From contig NZ_CP150662.1 in assembly GCF_038024125.1 (NCBI RefSeq), forward strand, positions 1,505,501-1,569,500: a stretch of 64,000 bases of DNA, written 5' to 3'. The translations under genes and the position numbers were made by a program. Of this stretch, positions 51,326-60,262 are shown one piece after another. The DNA is from Polaribacter gangjinensis. GTDB taxonomy: Bacteria; Bacteroidota; Bacteroidia; Flavobacteriales; Flavobacteriaceae. Each line of letters starts with the position of its first letter. The first letter of the stretch is position 1. Under the pieces are notes generated by a model. That model made no database searches. It was not told where the DNA came from and saw only the letters and a list, made by a program, of their open reading frames with translations.

Positions 51326-51835
51326 ATGAAAGAAATCCAAGAATTTTTTGTCAATTTTAGAACTATTGAATCGATCATTGTGATTGCTTTAGGAACATTA
51401 TTACGAATTTTTGCAACAAAATCACTCACCAATGTTCGAAAAAAATTTGGATTTCAAAAAAACAGAGTAGTTCTAATCAATAAAATAATCACCCTTTTAA
51501 TTTACGCCTCTGTTATCGTTATCATTTCTTTTATTTGGGGTGTAGATGAAAAAGAATTGTTTTTATTTGTTTCATCATTTTTAACCATTTTAGGAATTGC
51601 TTTTTTTGCTCAATGGTCTATTTTATCAAATATTACAGCAGGATTGATACTTTTTGTAAATTATCCTGTAAAAATCGGTGACACCATTACCATTTTAGAA
51701 AAAGACAACAATGTTAGTGGTGAAATTAAAGATATTGGGGCTTTTTTCATTACACTCAAAACCGAAGAAAATGAATTTGTAACCATTCCAAATTCAATTA
51801 TTTTACAAAAAAACATCAAATTTCAATCGAAATAA
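51326..51835 (+). CDS. Small MscS-domain membrane protein
   Basis: The protein has 169 residues, with membrane segments at about 15-30, 50-72 and 78-105. An MscS beta domain fragment follows: FVNYPVKIGDTITILEKDNNVSGEIKDIGAFFITLKTEENEFVTIPNSIILQK. It lacks the large C-terminal vestibule of full MscS proteins and the Gly/Ala-rich pore helix is less regular (LGIAFFAQWSILSNITAGLI), so a gated channel function is plausible but unproven. It is separate from the 302-residue paralogue at 9155. Its stop codon is 6 bases from the convergent EnvC-like gene. Confidence 0.85.
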   Translation: MKEIQEFFVNFRTIESIIVIALGTLLRIFATKSLTNVRKKFGFQKNRVVLINKIITLLIYASVIVIISFIWGVDEKELFLFVSSFLTILGIAFFAQWSILSNITAGLILFVNYPVKIGDTITILEKDNNVSGEIKDIGAFFITLKTEENEFVTIPNSIILQKNIKFQSK

Positions 51836-51841
51836 GAAGCA

Positions 51842-53065
51842 TTACCTTGGTAAAATCCATTCAGAAGGATTCAATCGAGTGGTATTTTTAAACACTACAA
51901 ATATAAGTGTTGTTTTGTTAGATAGCCTGTCTGTAAAAATCTGCCCTATTCGTTGACCAGTAACTACTTTATCCCCTTTTTTCACTAACAAATTTTCTAG
52001 ATTATTGTATGAAGTTATAAAATTTCCATGTCTTATCAATACATTTTTCACACCTCCTGTACCTACTAAAACATTCATCACTTCTCCGTTAAAAATGGCA
52101 TTCGCATAACTTCCATTGCTTGTAACAATGTGTAATCCTGGGCTTGAAATGGTAATTCCAGGAAATGTTGGATGAGGTTGATCACCAAATTTACGCACTA
52201 CAATGCCCTCTTTTACTGGCCAAGGCAATCTTCCTTTATTACTGATAAATTCGTTTGCCAATGCTTTTGCTTCGGGCGTTAAAAAAAACTCATCTTTGGT
52301 CGTTTTAACATCCTTTTTTACAATCTTTCTATTGGCTCTTTCAATTTCTTCTTTTATTAATTTATCAATTTTAGCTACAATCAATTTCTCATCATTGATT
52401 CTTTTTTGAATGTCTCTTTTGTATTGAGATTCTTTCTTTTTGATGATGGCCAAATAGTTTTCTTGCTTTATTTTATCCAACTCCATCTCTTTTTTCTCAG
52501 CTTCTTCAGAGGCTAACAACGTTTCTTTTTCCTGTTTTTGAATGCTTAAAGCGTCAAAAAGTTTTTTAACTTCTGTTGATTGAACAATAATTTCTTCTCC
52601 TTGTTTTTTTCGAAAAGACGTATATTGCTTCATGTATTCTAGGCGTTTGTAAGCTTGATAAAAATTTTGTGATGACAAAATAAACATCAATCTACTTTGT
52701 TGTGATTTACTTCTGTAAGATTTGTAAATCATATCAGCATAATCTGCCTTTAAATCGTTTAATTTTTTGTTTAACCTGTTTAATTCTCTTTGTTTTTCGG
52801 TAATCTCTATAGACAATAATAACGATTCTTGTTGGATTGTCGCAATCAATTTATTTCTAACTTCAATTTTTTGTTTGATATCTTTCAAATCATCCATGGC
52901 ATTTTGTTCCTTTTTTTGCTCATTAAAAAGCAATTTATTGAGCTGCACAATTTCAGCTTGATATTTTTTGCGCTGTTCTTCCAATTGTTTTCTGGTTTGT
53001 CCAAAACATGAAAAACCAATCAACAAAAAAAGAAAAAAGAGGAAGTAAACTGATTTTATTTTCAT
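51842..53065 (-). CDS. EnvC-like murein hydrolase activator (degenerate M23 peptidase)
   Basis: The protein has 407 residues and a signal peptide ending SCFGQ (residue 23). Residues ~24-250 are long coiled coils rich in Lys, Glu and Gln. Residues ~290-407 are a LytM/M23 fold (VRKFGDQPHPTFPGITISSPG, then VLIRHGNFITSYNNL, then LIFVVFKNTTRLNPSEWI). The zinc ligands are lost: the first H-x-x-x-D site is replaced and the HxH near the end reads IFVVF. Like E. coli EnvC it is probably a non-catalytic activator of amidases at the division site. It is the last gene of a four-gene minus-strand operon; its ATG overlaps the DUF4292 stop codon by 1 base. Confidence 0.85.
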   Translation of the reverse strand: MKIKSVYFLFFLFLLIGFSCFGQTRKQLEEQRKKYQAEIVQLNKLLFNEQKKEQNAMDDLKDIKQKIEVRNKLIATIQQESLLLSIEITEKQRELNRLNKKLNDLKADYADMIYKSYRSKSQQSRLMFILSSQNFYQAYKRLEYMKQYTSFRKKQGEEIIVQSTEVKKLFDALSIQKQEKETLLASEEAEKKEMELDKIKQENYLAIIKKKESQYKRDIQKRINDEKLIVAKIDKLIKEEIERANRKIVKKDVKTTKDEFFLTPEAKALANEFISNKGRLPWPVKEGIVVRKFGDQPHPTFPGITISSPGLHIVTSNGSYANAIFNGEVMNVLVGTGGVKNVLIRHGNFITSYNNLENLLVKKGDKVVTGQRIGQIFTDRLSNKTTLIFVVFKNTTRLNPSEWILPR

Positions 53066-53835
53066 TAGAATTCTATTCTTTTATACCCTTTTGGAATCTC
53101 GAAAAGAGGATTGAATGAGGTGTTAAATACAACTGATTTGTATATTAAATCGATATTGGTAACTGTATTTGGCACTTTTGCAATGATTTTAATTTCTTCA
53201 GGAAAAAGTGTTTTTTCAATAATGTTATATCCACTATAATTAATATCTAAACGCAAATTTTTAGTTTCATTTACAATGGTTTGACCTTCTAATTTAAAAT
53301 GTGAAGGGTTGATTTTAAAAAAGATATTGAATAATTCTGATTGTTTTTCAGGCGACAAAACATAAGTATTATTAAAAATTTCGAGTTGTTGCTTTTCCTT
53401 TTTTAGGTTTTGTAAAGCTTGTCCTAAAAATAAATTTTGCAATTGTTCAAAATTGATTTCAACACCTAATAATTCTTCTAATAATGAAAAATCACCCTCA
53501 AAATAATTTTTTGCAAATGGCGAATAATAACTCACGTAAGTTGGTGTTATTTTCGCCTTAAAAACAGTAATAAATTTGGTGCCTTTGATATGAATTACTT
53601 TGTCTTTTTCAATCTGCAAATTCACTGACAAACTTTGATTTATTTTTCCATTATCAAAATTCACTTTTAGTTTTGCATCAATTGTTTTTTTATCAAAATT
53701 TGCATCCACATGCTTTTTAGCCACTTTTTTAGCGGAAGTTTCAGAAGCAATTGCAGTCTTATCAACCATATTTTTAGTGGATTTGCAAGAAGTGAATAAA
53801 AGTATAAAAATGGCACTATATATAAAAAACCTCAT
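53065..53835 (-). CDS. DUF4292 outer-membrane lipoprotein
   Basis: The protein has 256 residues and a lipoprotein signal FILLFTSC with Cys17 (SCKSTKN after it). The mature part is a beta-rich half-barrel of the DUF4292 family, related in shape to LolA/LolB-type lipid-binding proteins: KLKVNFDNGKINQSLSVNLQIEKDKVIHIKGT, then PTYVSYYSPFAKNYFEGDFS and FFKINPSHFKLEGQ. A role in lipoprotein or lipid traffic is inferred from the fold only. It sits between the TPR gene (1-base gap) and the EnvC-like gene (1-base overlap) in a tight envelope operon. Confidence 0.85.
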   Translation of the reverse strand: MRFFIYSAIFILLFTSCKSTKNMVDKTAIASETSAKKVAKKHVDANFDKKTIDAKLKVNFDNGKINQSLSVNLQIEKDKVIHIKGTKFITVFKAKITPTYVSYYSPFAKNYFEGDFSLLEELLGVEINFEQLQNLFLGQALQNLKKEKQQLEIFNNTYVLSPEKQSELFNIFFKINPSHFKLEGQTIVNETKNLRLDINYSGYNIIEKTLFPEEIKIIAKVPNTVTNIDLIYKSVVFNTSFNPLFEIPKGYKRIEF

Positions 53836-53836
53836 G

Positions 53837-54817
53837 CTAACTTTTCAAATTGGTTGCTTTTTGTAAATATTTTTTCTCTTCAATGGTGTTTCCTAAACCT
53901 TTGTATGCTTTTGCAATTTCAGTATAAAAATCAATTTCCATAGACTCATCAATCACAAAATCCAAGCCATTTTTCAAAGAATTTAGTGCTTTTTGAAACT
54001 CATTTTGGTGATTCAATGCTTTGCCATATTGTAAATACACCAAAGGTTGTTCTGGAAAAAGTGTGATGCCTTCTTTGCCAAACTTTAATAAATCATCAAA
54101 ATTATTCTCTAATTTTTGGAGAATTTTTTCCAAAATTTGATAGGATTTGTCGTTTTCAAATTGAAGTTTTAAACCCTCTAAATCCTCTAATTTCACCTCT
54201 TTTACATCTGGAACTTTGGAATTATCCAACCTATTTTTTAAAAAAGAAAACTCAGATGATAATCCTGTTTCTTTTTCTAAGGTTGATAACAAAGCTGCAG
54301 CTTCTTTCAATTGATTGTTCATAAAATACAAACGCACCAAATATTCTCGCTCTTTCGGATGAAGAGCTACTATTTTTTCTTGAGTTTTTACTGCTTCTGA
54401 AAAATTAGATTCTCGTTCATATATCGTTACCAAATGTTTCAACATCCATAAATTTTCAGGTTCTTTTTGCAAAGCTCTTTGCACGTATTCTCTGGCTAAA
54501 CTGTAGTTATTGAGCGCAACATAATTTTTTGAAAACTCAAAAAAAACGGCTACTTGATTTTCTATAATTTGGTTACAACTTTCTAAATTTTCAATTGCTT
54601 TTTGGTAATTTTCAATGGATTTTTCTGATAATGCCTTGAAAAAAAATTCTTGAAATTTGATTGTTTTTTCTTCTGTTAAATCTTTTTTATCAGGAATACT
54701 ATCTTGAGAAAATGTATATAAACTACTAAAAAATAAGGATAGAAATAACCCATAAAAAGGCAGCAAAGACACTTTTTTAGCTGTTTTATGATGTTGTATC
54801 GCTACTTTTTGATTCAT
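53837..54817 (-). CDS. TPR-repeat protein
   Basis: The protein has 326 residues. An N-terminal hydrophobic segment (~17-37, VSLLPFYGLFLSLFFSSLYTFSQ) is a probable signal or anchor. The remainder is about seven TPR units, for example NYSLAREYVQRALQKEPENLW, NFSEAVKTQEKIVALHPKERE and EFQKALNSLKNGLDFV. It probably scaffolds partner proteins in the periplasm. It lies 2 bases downstream of the nucleotidyltransferase gene and 1 base from the DUF4292 gene, so all are co-transcribed. The same gene order is, as I recall, conserved across Flavobacteriaceae. Confidence 0.85.
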   Translation of the reverse strand: MNQKVAIQHHKTAKKVSLLPFYGLFLSLFFSSLYTFSQDSIPDKKDLTEEKTIKFQEFFFKALSEKSIENYQKAIENLESCNQIIENQVAVFFEFSKNYVALNNYSLAREYVQRALQKEPENLWMLKHLVTIYERESNFSEAVKTQEKIVALHPKEREYLVRLYFMNNQLKEAAALLSTLEKETGLSSEFSFLKNRLDNSKVPDVKEVKLEDLEGLKLQFENDKSYQILEKILQKLENNFDDLLKFGKEGITLFPEQPLVYLQYGKALNHQNEFQKALNSLKNGLDFVIDESMEIDFYTEIAKAYKGLGNTIEEKKYLQKATNLKS

Positions 54818-54819
54818 TT

Positions 54820-55836
54820 TTATGTCAATTCTGTGTAATCTCCAATACTTACTGAGGTAAATTTTCCATTATAAATGGCATGATTCCCAATCATTGCATT
54901 GTTTAAATCGGCATTTAAAATGGTTACGTTACTTTGTATTAACGAATTTTCGATAGTTGAATTGTTCACAACGCTATTAGCGCCTAAAGAAACATAAGGT
55001 CCTATTTTTGAATTGGTTAAAACCACATTTTTTCCAATAAAACATGGCTGAATAATTTCTGAATTGTTCAAAACAACATCTTCTGAAACCAAATTATTTC
55101 CATCTGCATGTTCAAAACCCAATACTTGTTTATTGGTATCAACTGTTGGATCTTTTTTGCCACAATCCATCCAAGCTGATACTTTTCCAGGAATGAATTT
55201 TGCGCCTTGCGATTTTAAAGATTCTAATACATTTGTCAATTGATATTCGTTGTTTTCACGCAAATCATTATCGATTAAATATTGAATTTCTTCCAATAGT
55301 TTTTCACCACTTTTAAAGAAATAAATTCCAATGATTGCCAAATCAGAGACAAAATCTTTGGGTTTTTCAATAAAATCGGTGATAAATCCGCCTTCTAATT
55401 TTACCACACCAAAAGCACTTGGATTGTCTACTTTACTCACCCAAATTGCACCATCAGCATTGGTATCTAAAGTAAAATCAGCTTTAAAAAGAGTATCTGC
55501 ATACGCCACAACACAAGGACCACTCAAAGATTCTTTTGCACAATAAATTGCATGTGCTGTTCCAAGCGCTTCTTCTTGTACATACACACTTCCTTTTGCG
55601 CCTAATTCTGATGCTATTTGTAATAATTTTTGTTCAGTATCTGCAGGAAAACCTTTTGCTGTTGGACCAATAATAAATGCAATTTCATCAATTTTTTGAT
55701 TGATAACACCTGTGATATCTTCTACCAAACGTTGTACAATTGGTTTGCCAGCAATAACAGTTAGTGGTTTTGGAACAGTCAACGTATGAGGTCTTAAACG
55801 CGAACCAATTCCTGCCATAGGAACTATAATTTTCAT
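54820..55836 (-). CDS. Sugar-phosphate nucleotidyltransferase with left-handed beta-helix
   Basis: The protein has 338 residues. The nucleotidyltransferase domain (~1-240) begins MKIIVPMAGIGSRLRPHTLTVPKPL (the G-x-G-x-R and PKP sites), with VVAYADTLFKAD near 110, FIEKP near 157 and AWMDCGKK near 222. Residues ~245-338 are hexapeptide repeats (left-handed beta-helix): VVLNNSEIIQPCFIGKNVVLTNSKIGPYVSLG. It resembles glucose-1-phosphate thymidylyl/uridylyltransferases, so it makes an NDP-sugar for envelope polysaccharide; the nucleotide is uncertain. It is first in the operon with TPR, DUF4292 and EnvC-like genes. Confidence 0.88.
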   Translation of the reverse strand: MKIIVPMAGIGSRLRPHTLTVPKPLTVIAGKPIVQRLVEDITGVINQKIDEIAFIIGPTAKGFPADTEQKLLQIASELGAKGSVYVQEEALGTAHAIYCAKESLSGPCVVAYADTLFKADFTLDTNADGAIWVSKVDNPSAFGVVKLEGGFITDFIEKPKDFVSDLAIIGIYFFKSGEKLLEEIQYLIDNDLRENNEYQLTNVLESLKSQGAKFIPGKVSAWMDCGKKDPTVDTNKQVLGFEHADGNNLVSEDVVLNNSEIIQPCFIGKNVVLTNSKIGPYVSLGANSVVNNSTIENSLIQSNVTILNADLNNAMIGNHAIYNGKFTSVSIGDYTELT

Positions 55837-56041
55837 ATTTTAAAATTTCAAATTTTGATGCAAGATACTATTAATTGAGTGATACAAAAAATACTTTTTA
55901 GAGACAAATTCATCAAAAAAAGTTGAACCTCAAAGAGGCAAATTTTTCGCTAAGTTTACAAAGTTTCAAAAACAAAAACACATCGAGTGTTTACGATTTA
56001 TGCGCTCAATTTTTCGTTTCTTTGCAAAAATTTTATAAAAA
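55837..56041 (+). other. Divergent region with a CAAAGAGGCAAA-type element
   Basis: 205 bases between two divergent genes. It contains GAACCTCAAAGAGGCAAATTTTTCGCTAAGTTTACAAAGTTTC-like text (about 55923-55967), typical of degenerate intergenic repeats in this phylum, and TTTCTTTG near 56017 as a weak -7 box for the ABC-F gene. Confidence 0.45.
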
Positions 56042-57898
56042 GTGAATTATTTATCAGTAGAAAATATCTCGAAATCGTATGGAGAACGTGTATTGTTTGA
56101 AGACATTTCGTTTGGCATCAATAAAGACCAAAAAGTAGCTTTCGTAGCAAAAAATGGCAGTGGAAAAACGTCCATTTTAAATATGATTGCTGGTTTAGAC
56201 ACTCCTGATACTGGTCAAATTATCCGTAGAAAAGAAATTTCTGTGGCATATTTATCACAAAATGATGTGTTAAATCCTGATTTAACAATTGAAGAAACGA
56301 TTTTTGCGACCGAAAATAAAATACTTTCTATTGTAAATCAATATGAAAAAGCGCTGAAAAATTTAGATGATTCAGAGGCTTATCAAAAAGCTTTTGAGTT
56401 GATGGAGCAATACAATGCTTGGGATTTTGAAACGCAATACACACAAATTTTATCAAAATTAAAAATTGACGATTTAAGTCAGAAAGTTTCTTCTCTTTCT
56501 GGAGGACAAAAAAAGCGTGTTTCATTGGCAATTGTGTTGATTCACAAACCTGATTTTTTGATTTTAGATGAGCCAACAAATCATTTAGATTTAGAAATGA
56601 TTGAATGGTTGGAAGCGTATTTTGCAAAAGAAAAAATCACCCTTTTTATGGTAACTCACGACCGTTATTTTTTAGAGCGTGTTTGTAATGAAATCATAGA
56701 ATTGGATGAAGGAAACATTTATAAATACAAAGGAAATTATTCTTATTATCTTGAGAAAAAAGAAGAACGCATTCAATTAGAGCAAGTTACCACAGAAAAA
56801 GCAAAAAACTTATTCAAAAAAGAGTTGGAGTGGATGCGCAGACAGCCTAAAGCACGAACTACCAAATCTAAATCGCGTATTGATGATTTTTATCAAATCA
56901 AAGAAAAAGCGCAACAACGAAGAACAGAGCATAAAGTGCAGTTGGAAATCAATATGGAGCGTTTGGGAAGTAAAATTTTGGAGCTGCATAAATTGAAAAA
57001 ATCGTATGGAGAAAAGAAAATTTTAGACGGTTTTGATTATGTTTTTAAACGTGGAGAACGCATTGGAATTATTGGAAAAAATGGGACAGGAAAATCGTCC
57101 TTTTTAAATATCATTACTGAAAAAAATCCTTTAGATGCAGGTACAGTTTCTATTGGTGAAACCATCAAATTTGGCTATTACACACAATCAGGAATTACGA
57201 TCAAAGAAGGGCAAAAAGTAATTGAAGTCATCAAAGAATTTGGGGATTATATTCCTTTAAACAAAGGTCAAAAAATATCAGCATCACAATTGTTAGAACG
57301 TTTTTTATTCGACAAAAAAAAGCAATACGATTTTGTTGAAAAACTATCAGGAGGTGAACAAAAAAGACTGTATTTGTGTGCAGTTTTGATACAAAATCCG
57401 AATTTTTTGATTTTGGATGAACCAACAAACGATTTGGATGTTGTCACCTTAAATGTCCTGGAAAATTTCTTGTTAGATTATCCAGGAAATTTGTTGGTAG
57501 TTTCGCACGATCGTTATTTTATGGACAAAATTGTGGATGCTCTTTTTGTATTTCGTGGTGAAGGAGTTGTAGAAACTTTTCCAGGAAATTACTCCGATTT
57601 TAGAGCCTATGAAGATTCAACTCCGAAAGAAAAAATCGAGAAAATTGTCATTGAAAAAACAGCAAGTGAGCCCTCAAAAAATAGTTTGAGTTTTCAAGAA
57701 AAACGAGAATTTGGTGCTTTAGAAGCCGAAATTGACCGTCTTCAAAACAGAAAATTGACCATAGAAAATCAGTTTTTGAATGTTGAAATTTCCACTGATG
57801 AAATTCAAAAAAAATCAGAAGAACTGCAAGAAATCATTACTTCTTTAGAGGAGAAAGAAGAACGTTGGTTGGAACTTTCTATGAAATTAGAGGACTAG
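56042..57898 (+). CDS. ABC-F family ATPase, Uup-like
   Basis: The protein has 618 residues from a GTG start codon at 56042 that gives the normal MNYLSVENISKSYG beginning. Two nucleotide-binding domains: the first with Walker A AKNGSGKTS and LSGGQKKR / LDEPTNHLDLE, the second with GKNGTGKSS and LSGGEQKR / LDEPTNDLDV. The linker (~240-320) has ELEWMRRQPKARTTKSKSRID, typical of the Uup subgroup, and a C-terminal coiled coil (~545-618) follows. No membrane domain, so it is soluble and ribosome-acting: ABC-F proteins work in the ribosomal E site. Uup is linked to transposon excision and ribosome quality; resistance types differ in the linker. It is monocistronic. Confidence 0.92.
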   Translation: MNYLSVENISKSYGERVLFEDISFGINKDQKVAFVAKNGSGKTSILNMIAGLDTPDTGQIIRRKEISVAYLSQNDVLNPDLTIEETIFATENKILSIVNQYEKALKNLDDSEAYQKAFELMEQYNAWDFETQYTQILSKLKIDDLSQKVSSLSGGQKKRVSLAIVLIHKPDFLILDEPTNHLDLEMIEWLEAYFAKEKITLFMVTHDRYFLERVCNEIIELDEGNIYKYKGNYSYYLEKKEERIQLEQVTTEKAKNLFKKELEWMRRQPKARTTKSKSRIDDFYQIKEKAQQRRTEHKVQLEINMERLGSKILELHKLKKSYGEKKILDGFDYVFKRGERIGIIGKNGTGKSSFLNIITEKNPLDAGTVSIGETIKFGYYTQSGITIKEGQKVIEVIKEFGDYIPLNKGQKISASQLLERFLFDKKKQYDFVEKLSGGEQKRLYLCAVLIQNPNFLILDEPTNDLDVVTLNVLENFLLDYPGNLLVVSHDRYFMDKIVDALFVFRGEGVVETFPGNYSDFRAYEDSTPKEKIEKIVIEKTASEPSKNSLSFQEKREFGALEAEIDRLQNRKLTIENQFLNVEISTDEIQKKSEELQEIITSLEEKEERWLELSMKLED

Positions 57899-57921
57899 AA
57901 TTTAAAATTCAAGATTCAGGA

Positions 57922-59382
57922 TTATTTTTTTAGTGCAGTAATTTCTGGTAAATCCCAAATGATTGGTAGTAAAAAGTAAACAAAAAAAGTTACTAAAAAA
58001 ATCGAAATAATGTTTAGGACAAACCCTTTCCTAACCATATCTTCAATTTTTAAATATCCTGAACCAAAAACTACTGCATTTGGAGGCGTTGCAACTGGCA
58101 ACATAAATGCACAAGAAGCTGCCAAAGTTGCTCCAACTAACAAATAAAACGGATGTAATCCTAAAGCTGCTGCTAATGAAACCAAAACAGGCAATAACAT
58201 GGCTGTTGTTGCTAAATTAGACGTGATTTCGGTTAAAAAATTCACAGAAGCTACCAAAATTAACAAAAGTGTAAATAATGAAACTGCCTCTAGAGAAGTC
58301 ATTTGTTTGCCAATCCAAATTGCCAAACCACTAGTTTCAAATCCCAAAGCCAAAGCCATTCCACCACCAAAAAGCAATACAATTCCCCAAGGTAATTTTA
58401 CAGCATCTTCCCAAGACATTAATTTGATTTCCTTATTTTTTGAAGGAACAATAAATAGCAAAACAGCAAAAAATATGGCAATTATGGTATCATCAATTTT
58501 TGGGATGAAATTCTTTAGCAAAAAAGAACGGGTAATCCACGCAAAAGCCGTCAATAAAAAAATTAAAAACACCGCTTTTTCTTCATAAGAAATGGGTCCT
58601 AATTCTTTCAATTGCTTTTTGATTTCTTGTCTTCCACCAGGAAATTCTTTTTGTTTGAATTGAAAAGCAACACGTGTTAAATATATCCAACACAAAAATA
58701 AAAGGATGATTGCGATGGGAAATCCGAATGAAAACCATTGAGCAAAAGATATTTCAATTCCGTAAGTTTGTTTGATAATTCCTGCTAATACCAAATTTGG
58801 AGGCGTTCCAATCAACGTTGAAATTCCGCCAATAGACGCACTATAGGCGATTGCCAACATCAACGCTTTTCCAAAAATGATATTTTCATTTTCGATGGTT
58901 GCAGGATTGTCTCTCAATTGCGATACAATTGCCATTCCAACTGGTAAAATCATCACTGCAGAAGCTGTATTTGAAATCCACATGGATAAAAAGGCAGTAG
59001 CAATCATAAATCCCAAGATGATGAATTGCACGTTCGTTCCTACAATTTTGATAATTGTTAACGCAATTCGTTTGTGCAATTTCCATTTTTCGATAGCGAT
59101 TGCTAAAATAAATCCGCCAATGTATAAGAAAACATACATATGTCCGTATGAAGCTGTGGTTTCTGACAAACTCAAACCGTCTGTTAATGGAAATAAAATG
59201 ATGGGTAACAAAGCAGTTGCTGCGATCGGAATTGCTTCTGTAATCCACCAAATGGCAATCCAAATTGTACCCGCTAAAATGGCATTTGCCTCTGATGACA
59301 ATCCTTTAGGATGAAAAAAATAGCTCACCAATAGAAAACCGATTGGACCAAGCAATAAACCAATATTTTTTTTTGAGAACAT
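57922..59382 (-). CDS. SLC13/DASS-family sodium:dicarboxylate transporter
   Basis: The 486-residue inner-membrane protein has about 11 to 12 helices. Family motifs are AGTIWIAIWWITEAIPIAATALLP near residue 40, MWISNTASAVMILPVG near 135, SIGGISTLIGTPPN near 180, the second repeat FLTEITSNLATTAMLLPV near 375 and ATPPNAVVFGSGYL near 425. The two SNT-like sodium sites (SNTASA and TSNLATT) and the inverted-repeat design match VcINDY. It should import succinate, malate, fumarate or sulphate with Na+. It is monocistronic between convergent and divergent neighbours. Confidence 0.92.
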   Translation of the reverse strand: MFSKKNIGLLLGPIGFLLVSYFFHPKGLSSEANAILAGTIWIAIWWITEAIPIAATALLPIILFPLTDGLSLSETTASYGHMYVFLYIGGFILAIAIEKWKLHKRIALTIIKIVGTNVQFIILGFMIATAFLSMWISNTASAVMILPVGMAIVSQLRDNPATIENENIIFGKALMLAIAYSASIGGISTLIGTPPNLVLAGIIKQTYGIEISFAQWFSFGFPIAIILLFLCWIYLTRVAFQFKQKEFPGGRQEIKKQLKELGPISYEEKAVFLIFLLTAFAWITRSFLLKNFIPKIDDTIIAIFFAVLLFIVPSKNKEIKLMSWEDAVKLPWGIVLLFGGGMALALGFETSGLAIWIGKQMTSLEAVSLFTLLLILVASVNFLTEITSNLATTAMLLPVLVSLAAALGLHPFYLLVGATLAASCAFMLPVATPPNAVVFGSGYLKIEDMVRKGFVLNIISIFLVTFFVYFLLPIIWDLPEITALKK

Positions 59383-59460
59383 GGAAAATAAAAATTAATA
59401 CTATTAACAGTTTACAATTGATCCTTTTTCAAAACTCCTCAAAAATAGGTTATTTCAGCA

Positions 59461-60177
59461 TTACACCTTCACAATTTGATGTTCTTGAAGCAAATTTTCA
59501 TTGTTGAATCGTAAAATTATTTGAGCCACAGCAATCATATCTTTTTCACAGTAAGAAACAATTCTTTTTAAATTTTTTTCGATATAATACACTTTTGCTA
59601 CTTCACTGCCATCAATATCATCTTTTGGAGAGGGAATTCCTAAAATTGCGGTTAATAATTTGAGTGATGTATAGTGTTTGTAATCTCCAAAACGCCATAA
59701 TTCTAAAGTATCTAAATGCGGCACTTCCCAAGGCTTTTTCCCGAATAAATTTAGTTTTTTAGGCAACTCTATTTTATTGATAATCATTCTTCTAGCAATA
59801 AAAGGGAAGTCGAATTCTTTGCCATTATGTGCACATAAAACATGTTGCTTTTTGGCAAAATGTTTATCGAGCAATATTTTAAAATCTATTAAAATTTTAT
59901 ACTCATCTTCACCAAAAAAAGAAGTAACTCTGAGTTGTTTTACATTTTCTATTTCGACAAAATAACCCACAGAAATGCAGATTATTTTGCCAAATTCGGC
60001 CCAAATTCCAGCTCTTTCATAAAACTCATCAGCAGAAAACTCTTCTTTTCGTTGATACTGGGTCTTTTTTTCAAATAATTCTTGAATTTCCTCTGATAAA
60101 TTGCTCCAATCTTGTTGTTGAGGAACTGTTTCAATATCTAAAAATAAAATGTCGTTTAAGGAATAAGTTAGGTTCAT
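59461..60177 (-). CDS. 3'-5' exonuclease, PolB-like DEDD superfamily
   Basis: The protein has 238 residues. It starts with LFLDIETVPQ (Asp14 and Glu16 of the first exonuclease motif). The second motif region is LCAHNGKEFDFPFIARRM near residue 120, and the third has SYCEKDMIAVAQIILRF near 210, with a Tyr/Asp arrangement. It matches the stand-alone exonucleases annotated as 'related to the exonuclease domain of PolB'. It should trim 3' ends of DNA or RNA in repair or RNA processing. No polymerase domain is attached. It is probably monocistronic, followed by the DASS gene on the same strand after 78 bases. Confidence 0.88.
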   Translation of the reverse strand: MNLTYSLNDILFLDIETVPQQQDWSNLSEEIQELFEKKTQYQRKEEFSADEFYERAGIWAEFGKIICISVGYFVEIENVKQLRVTSFFGEDEYKILIDFKILLDKHFAKKQHVLCAHNGKEFDFPFIARRMIINKIELPKKLNLFGKKPWEVPHLDTLELWRFGDYKHYTSLKLLTAILGIPSPKDDIDGSEVAKVYYIEKNLKRIVSYCEKDMIAVAQIILRFNNENLLQEHQIVKV

Positions 60178-60210
60178 AGCAAGTAATTTTTCTTCTTGCT
60201 AAAAATAGTA

Positions 60211-60237
60211 AAAAAAAGCCCTGAAAAATCAGGGCTT
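60211..60237 (-). terminator. Terminator of the lamin-tail protein gene
   Basis: A 9-bp inverted repeat AAGCCCTGA / TCAGGGCTT with a 4-base loop. On the minus strand it is followed by T7. It lies 26 bases past the stop codon at 60263. Confidence 0.9.
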
Positions 60238-60262
60238 ATAAATTCATCAAAAAAATATGATT

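Noticed and set aside
56042..57898. Antibiotic-resistance ABC-F protein
   Set aside because: The interdomain linker has the Uup-type sequence and there is a C-terminal coiled coil; nothing points to a resistance subtype.
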